55,374 bases of DNA from Pseudosporangium ferrugineum (GTDB lineage Bacteria; Actinomycetota; Actinomycetes; Mycobacteriales; Micromonosporaceae): the NCBI RefSeq assembly GCF_003002065.1, contig NZ_PVZG01000030.1, forward strand, positions 1 to 55,374, in the 5' to 3' direction. The position numbers and the translations under genes are program-made. Positions 51,369 to 55,374 of the stretch are shown piece after piece. Within the stretch, counting starts at the first letter, position 1. The number at the start of each line of letters is the position of its first letter. The notes under the pieces were generated by a model. That model saw only the letters and a list, made by a program, of their open reading frames with translations. It made no database searches and was not told the DNA's origin.

Positions 51369-52772
51369 ATGACCGCACCTCCGGCTTCTGCACTTCGCAT
51401 CGGAGGATCCGGCGTCGGCGCCATCAGCATCCTGGCCGGCGCCACCGGAACCCTCGAGTCGGTGGTGTCACCGACGCTCCCGCTGCTGCAACGCGAACTG
51501 TCGATCGATCCCGGCCAAGGGGCCCTCCTGAGCATCGCGATGCTCATCACCGGCGCTCTGACCGCGCCCATCGCCGGCGTGCTCGGCGACCGCCACGGCG
51601 GGAAACGGGTGCTGATCTGGCTGATGGTCGTGGTCTCGGCCGGCGGCCTGGTGTCCTCCGTCGCGCCCAACCTGCCGGTGCTGCTGGCCGGGCAGGTGCT
51701 GGAGGGCGCGATGGTGGGCGCGATGCCCCTGTCCTTCATTCTCATGCGCAAGCTGCTGCCCGCTGACAGGTCACCGGTAGCCATCGGCATGATCAGTGGG
51801 TTCTTCGTCGGCGGCGGCATGCTCGGGACGCTCATCGCCGGGCCCATCGCCGAAGGACTGTCCCGGCACTGGATGTTCGCGGTACCGACGTTCGCGATCA
51901 TCGTGGCCACCTTCCTCGTGCACAAGCTGGCACCGGACGATCCACCGAGCCGCACCGACGCCAGGATCGACTGGCCCGGCGTCGCCCTCCTGAGCGGCAT
52001 CGTCCTGACGTTCATGGCCGGGCTCGCGACGGCGCCCGACATGGGATCCCAGCCGCTCCTGCTCGTCGGCGTCGTGGTACTCCTGGCCGCCTTCGTGACC
52101 GGATGGATAGCCGTCGAGCGCCGCGCGGCCGCGCCGATGTTCGATCTGCGCCTCCTGGCGACACCGGCGATCTGGCGGTCCTATGTGGTCACCTTCGCCG
52201 TCTGCGTCGGCGCCGCGCTGTCCATCTTCCTGGTCCCGCAGCTGTTCGCGGTGTCCGGCGACGGATACGGCTTCGGAGCCAGCCCCACCGACATCGGGCG
52301 GTACCTGCTGCCCGCCGCCGCGATGGCGGCGATCAGCGGGCCGCTGAGCGGGTTGGGTGTGCGCCGCTTCGGTGCCAGCACCGTGGTCGCCGCCGGCATC
52401 GTCCTCATGACGGCCTCATTGATCGGCATGGCGCTCGTCCACGGCGAGATCTGGCATCTCATCGTCGGCAAGGCGCTGATCAGCCTGGCCAACGGCGCCT
52501 GCATCACGGCGCTGGTCATCCGGACCGCCACCTCCGTGGACCACGGCACCACCGGCACCGCCACGAGCCTGGTCCTGGTGATCCGGGTACTCGGCTTCGC
52601 CACGGGCGCCCAGATCGGCGGCGCCGTCCTCACCGCCGGGACCCCCGCGGGATCGGAGGTCCCGGCCGAGTCGGCCTACGTCACCGCCCTGATCATCGCG
52701 GCCGTCGTCTCGGCGCTGTCCCTGCTCGCCATCCGCACCATGAACAAGGGAGCCACGCATGAACCGTCCTGA
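51369..52772 (+). CDS. MFS transporter (drug:H+ antiporter-like)
   Basis: A 467-residue major facilitator with 12-14 TM helices. The loop 2-3 signature is GVLGDRHGGKRVLIW. A motif-C-like GGGMLGTLIAGPIAEG lies in helix 5, typical of drug:H+ antiporters (exporters). ATG 51369 follows GGGACG. As the sixth gene of the operon it likely exports the pathway product or imports its substrate. Its 3' end overlaps the monooxygenase start by 14 bases. Confidence 0.9.
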   Translation: MTAPPASALRIGGSGVGAISILAGATGTLESVVSPTLPLLQRELSIDPGQGALLSIAMLITGALTAPIAGVLGDRHGGKRVLIWLMVVVSAGGLVSSVAPNLPVLLAGQVLEGAMVGAMPLSFILMRKLLPADRSPVAIGMISGFFVGGGMLGTLIAGPIAEGLSRHWMFAVPTFAIIVATFLVHKLAPDDPPSRTDARIDWPGVALLSGIVLTFMAGLATAPDMGSQPLLLVGVVVLLAAFVTGWIAVERRAAAPMFDLRLLATPAIWRSYVVTFAVCVGAALSIFLVPQLFAVSGDGYGFGASPTDIGRYLLPAAAMAAISGPLSGLGVRRFGASTVVAAGIVLMTASLIGMALVHGEIWHLIVGKALISLANGACITALVIRTATSVDHGTTGTATSLVLVIRVLGFATGAQIGGAVLTAGTPAGSEVPAESAYVTALIIAAVVSALSLLAIRTMNKGATHEPS

Positions 52773-53973
52773 CCCGACGACCCGGATCCGCGCCACGCCG
52801 GGGTGCAGGGCGCTGATCTCCGGTGCCAGCGTCGCGGGCCCCGCCCTCGCGTTCTGGCTGAACCGGTACGGCTACCAGGTGACGGTGGTGGAGAAGGCGC
52901 GCACGATTCGTAGCGGTGGGTATCCGATCGACGTACGCGGCACCGCGCTCGAGGTCGTCCGGCGGATGGGTCTCCTTCCGAGGCTGCGGGACGCGCACAT
53001 CGACCTGCGCCGGGTGACGTTCCTGGCCGAGGACGGGGGAGAGATCGCGTCGCTCGACCCGCACGCCGTCACCGGCGGCGTCGAGGGACGCGACCTCGAG
53101 GTACGGCGCGGAGACCTGACCGACGCACTGTACGCGGCAGCCCGCGACGACGTGGAGTTCCTGTTCGACGACTCCATCGACACTCTTGACCAGTCCGGCC
53201 CCGAGGTCGACGTCACGTTCCGCGGAGGCGGCAGGCGTACGTTCGACATGGTGTTCGGCGCCGACGGCGTGCACTCGCGAACCCGGGAACTCGTCCTCGG
53301 CCCCGAGGACGAGTTCCACCGCTACCTCGGGTACTGCTTTGCAGTCTTCAGCATGCGCAACACGTTCGGCCTCGCCCGGGAGACAGTGATGTGGAACAGC
53401 CCGGGTAGAGCCGCGGCTCTGTACGCTGCGGGCGACAACGACGAGGTGCACGCCTTCCTGAACTTCGCGCAGCCGGAGCCGCCGTCCGGCTTGTTCTCGA
53501 ACCCGCAAGCCCAACGCGACCTCGTCGCCTCGGTCTTCACCGATGCCGGGTGGGAGGTCCCCGGATTGCTGGCCGCCATGCGCGACGCGGACGACGTCTT
53601 CTTCGACGCCGTCACCCAGATCCGCCTGCCCCGCTGGTCCAGCGGCAAGGTCGCGTTGGTGGGCGACGCCGCGTACGCACCGTCCTTCCTCACCGGGCAG
53701 GGCACCAGCCTCGCGCTGGTCGGCGCCTACATGCTCGCCGGTTCCCTGGCCGACCGGGAGCACACCGCCGGGTTCGACGCGTACGAGCGCACCACCCGCG
53801 ACTTCGTGACCGCGAATCAGGATCTGGCCGGCAAGGGCGGCGCCACCCTCTTCCCGACCACGGCTCAGGAGCTGGAGCAGCGCAACAGCAGGCTGCGGAG
53901 CCTCAGCTTCCTACCTCCCTCGGGAGGGCGACCGGCCCACTCGGCCCTCGTCCTGCCCGAATTCCCGCACTGA
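52759..53973 (+). CDS. FAD-dependent monooxygenase
   Basis: A 404-residue group A flavoprotein monooxygenase. The FAD motif is degenerate (ALISGASVAGPALAFWLNRYG, Gly-Ala-Ser-Val-Ala-Gly), as in one branch of actinobacterial hydroxylases. The DG motif reads MVFGADGVHSRTRELVL and the ribityl motif VALVGDAAYAPSFLTGQGTSLA. It would hydroxylate an aromatic or polyketide-like substrate with NAD(P)H and O2. The ATG lies within the MFS gene, which indicates coupling. Last gene of the operon. Confidence 0.9.
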   Translation: MNRPDPTTRIRATPGCRALISGASVAGPALAFWLNRYGYQVTVVEKARTIRSGGYPIDVRGTALEVVRRMGLLPRLRDAHIDLRRVTFLAEDGGEIASLDPHAVTGGVEGRDLEVRRGDLTDALYAAARDDVEFLFDDSIDTLDQSGPEVDVTFRGGGRRTFDMVFGADGVHSRTRELVLGPEDEFHRYLGYCFAVFSMRNTFGLARETVMWNSPGRAAALYAAGDNDEVHAFLNFAQPEPPSGLFSNPQAQRDLVASVFTDAGWEVPGLLAAMRDADDVFFDAVTQIRLPRWSSGKVALVGDAAYAPSFLTGQGTSLALVGAYMLAGSLADREHTAGFDAYERTTRDFVTANQDLAGKGGATLFPTTAQELEQRNSRLRSLSFLPPSGGRPAHSALVLPEFPH

Positions 53974-54259
53974 CCGGGCACAGCCGGCCCTCCCAGCCCA
54001 CCCGGGGATCATGACATGCCAGGATCCGCCCGGCTCGGTATCCGCCAGGGCCTCGGTAGTCCCGCCACCGTGAGGCTCCGATGCCCGCCGGAATCTCTTC
54101 CGGCACGTTCGCCGCCCCAGCAACGCTGCCCGCGGTTCATGCTGGACGCGTACGGGGGCCGTTGCCAACGATCAACACGCGGGTGACGAAGTGAATGATC
54201 GTGGTGGGGTCACCGTGTCCGGGCGGCGGCGCAGTTGGCCGGTCCGACAGCGGCCGTGC
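53974..54259. other. Convergent intergenic region after the seven-gene operon
   Basis: No gene is supported. A short palindrome CCGGAA-TCTC-TTCCGG lies near 54090-54105. The minus strand has an open stretch (ALADTEPGGSWHVMIPGWAG, about 53990-54055) that could be a decayed coding remnant but has no recognisable relatives. Confidence 0.4.
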
Positions 54260-54772
54260 TCAGCCGCGTTCCCACACGGCGACGGCATCCCCGTCGGGTT
54301 GCGCCACCCAGCCCAAGGCCTCGGGTCGTGCAGGGGTGCCGGTGAACGTCAGGGTGAGCGCGGCGGTGCCGGCCCCGAACCGTACCGGCTTGCTCTGCTC
54401 CGCCTCATTCTCCCAGCCCTCGGCGTCGTAGAGGATGAACATCGCCGGGTCGACGATGATCGGACGGATGGCGGCGACCTCGAGGACGGCCGTGGCGGAA
54501 TGAGCCGACCAGGTGGCCGAGGTGAGCGTCACGGTGGCGACCGGAGCGGACCTGCGGGTGACGGTGACGATGCGGCCGTTCTGCGCGAACGTGAGCGACG
54601 GGTCGCTGTCCTTGATCGCCGGAGTCGCTGGCACGGCCACGCTCGCCGTCGGGGCGGAGGCGACCACGGCCGGCACGGGCTGCTGGCCCGCCGAAGCGAC
54701 CCCGAGGGAGTTGAGCGACGCGGCAGCCGCCAGGCCGATGACCACGACCGCGACACCAAGGGGCTTCTTCAT
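54260..54772 (-). CDS. Small secreted protein of unknown function
   Basis: A 170-residue product with a signal peptide (MKKPLGVAVVVIGLAAAASL, cut near residue 30 after VASAG), a Pro/Ala/Val linker, and a ~120-residue beta-rich domain (LTFAQNGRIVTVTRRSAP, ATVTLTSATWSAHSATAVLE, AALTLTFTGTP) that resembles an immunoglobulin-like sandwich. No cysteines and no catalytic motif. ATG 54772 has GGTGGGGG just upstream. It stands alone, convergent to the seven-gene operon. Confidence 0.7.
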   Translation of the reverse strand: MKKPLGVAVVVIGLAAAASLNSLGVASAGQQPVPAVVASAPTASVAVPATPAIKDSDPSLTFAQNGRIVTVTRRSAPVATVTLTSATWSAHSATAVLEVAAIRPIIVDPAMFILYDAEGWENEAEQSKPVRFGAGTAALTLTFTGTPARPEALGWVAQPDGDAVAVWERG

Positions 54773-55374
54773 GGCCCCCACCCTATCGGGACCGACCGAC
54801 TCCGCCGCCTCCGGTCACGAGAAACCGGCCGGGACCTCGCCGGCCGTGGGCGGGCCGCCGGCCGAACCTCGATGACGAGATCGCCGCGTGGTGCTGTCCT
54901 GCCCAGCGGCACAGGAGCGATTGGATTACCGCGGCTGTCGCTACGCGACCTCCGGTAGCGGCATCGATCGGCCGTTGACGTTCACCTGCACGTTCACCGG
55001 GAACCCCGACACTCGGCTGCGTCTGTCCTCTCCAACTCGGATAGCAAGTACCGGAACGCAGCAACACCGCGTCAGGACCCCAGGATGGGTACCTGGACCG
55101 GCGTCCGCATCCCAGGGATGCCACCGCGCTGCGGCGCATCGCGCTCGACACCTCCGTCCAGCTGGTCGTCGTCAATCCCTGTCACCGGCGCGGAGCACGC
55201 GGACACCTTCACCGCCCGCAGCAAACTCGCCGCCTCCTACCAGCAGGCGGGCGACCCCCTAACTGGGCGGGGGTTACCACCAGGGCTCCGGCAAGGTAGC
55301 TATATGGCCGTTTCAGGTTATTCCGAGTATTTGGAGTGGTCGGTAGGGGTTTCGGCTGTTGCGGCGTAGGGCTG
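54773..55374. other. Decayed region at the right edge
   Basis: No intact gene is visible in about 600 bases. Fragments occur in different plus-strand frames, including the TPR-like piece at 55187-55263. From about 55290 to the edge the sequence is less GC-rich (e.g. GGTTATTCCGAGTATTTGGA) than the surroundings, which hints at the end of a mobile element or a foreign segment entering from the right. Confidence 0.4.
55187..55263 (+). pseudogene. TPR-gene fragment
   Basis: The frame reads TGAEHADTFTARSKLAASYQ then QAGDP, closely matching the consensus of tetratricopeptide repeats (GPxHPDTLxARxNLAxxYxxAGD) in actinobacterial NB-ARC/TPR regulators. Only about half of one repeat remains; flanking sequence in the same frame does not continue the pattern. 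Confidence 0.6.

Noticed and set aside
1..55374. CRISPR arrays, rRNA or tRNA genes, complete insertion sequences
   Set aside because: No regularly spaced direct repeats, no rRNA-like sequence, no cloverleaf and no intact transposase were found by reading the window.

Overview
The window is high-GC actinobacterial DNA. Coding regions have strongly GC-biased third positions, GTG and TTG starts are common, and terminators are mostly long GC hairpins without U-tracts. A sigma28/WhiG-like promoter (CTCAA-N15-GCCGATAC), a stand-alone MreB-like actin, many LuxR/XRE/HxlR/AraC/TetR regulators and a LacI-like-sensor GGDEF-EAL protein suggest Micromonosporaceae (Actinoplanes-like). That placement is inference. 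I see no tRNA, rRNA or CRISPR array. This looks like an accessory, regulator-rich chromosomal region rather than a housekeeping one.

Left part (1-15.1 kb): a scar with an unknown CDS tail abutting a 5'-truncated GNAT gene; a large LuxR/LAL regulator; a 50-codon ORF just ahead of a 2,061-residue secreted subtilase with a duplicated C-terminal architecture; and a small gene behind the sigma28-like promoter. Next is a compact module of crotonase, SDR and HxlR regulator in which the first two genes carry homologous, oppositely oriented promoter regions. An AraC regulator lies divergent to a TetX-like flavin monooxygenase.

Middle (15.1-28.6 kb): a 22-codon transcription unit converges on a 67-residue membrane protein, and both carry the peptide PGGEGG. 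A two-TM protein and a DadA-like oxidoreductase follow. A DksA/TraR zinc-finger gene lies behind a structured leader ending in a textbook terminator. A minus-strand run encodes a universal stress protein, a small TM protein, an MreB-like protein and a truncated KhtT-like protein. Then come a DUF488 gene, a helical protein, a decayed stretch, an XRE/MmyB regulator with an aldo/keto reductase and a broken epimerase gene, and a two-component system whose kinase is intact but whose response regulator is frameshifted.

Right-centre (28.6-45.6 kb): a secreted GH16 glucanase-like enzyme with two recently duplicated Fn3-like repeats and a ricin-like mini-ORF; a membrane Ser/Thr kinase with an FHA/DNA-binding protein; the GGDEF-EAL protein; a NarL-type two-component system divergent to an MMPL exporter with a palindromic operator between; a SnoaL-like/TetR pair behind an AT-rich promoter-operator; and an FtsX/MacB-type ABC exporter.

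Right (45.7-54 kb): one promoter (TTGTCG-N17-TATGGT) drives seven tightly packed genes: RraA-like aldolase, PLP aminotransferase, DUF3500, cytoplasmic gamma-glutamyltransferase-like enzyme, YoaK/DUF1275 membrane protein, MFS transporter and FAD monooxygenase. I cannot match this set to a described pathway; it is the best candidate here for an uncharacterised metabolic system. The window ends with a small secreted protein and a decayed tail holding a TPR-gene fragment and a lower-GC stretch.
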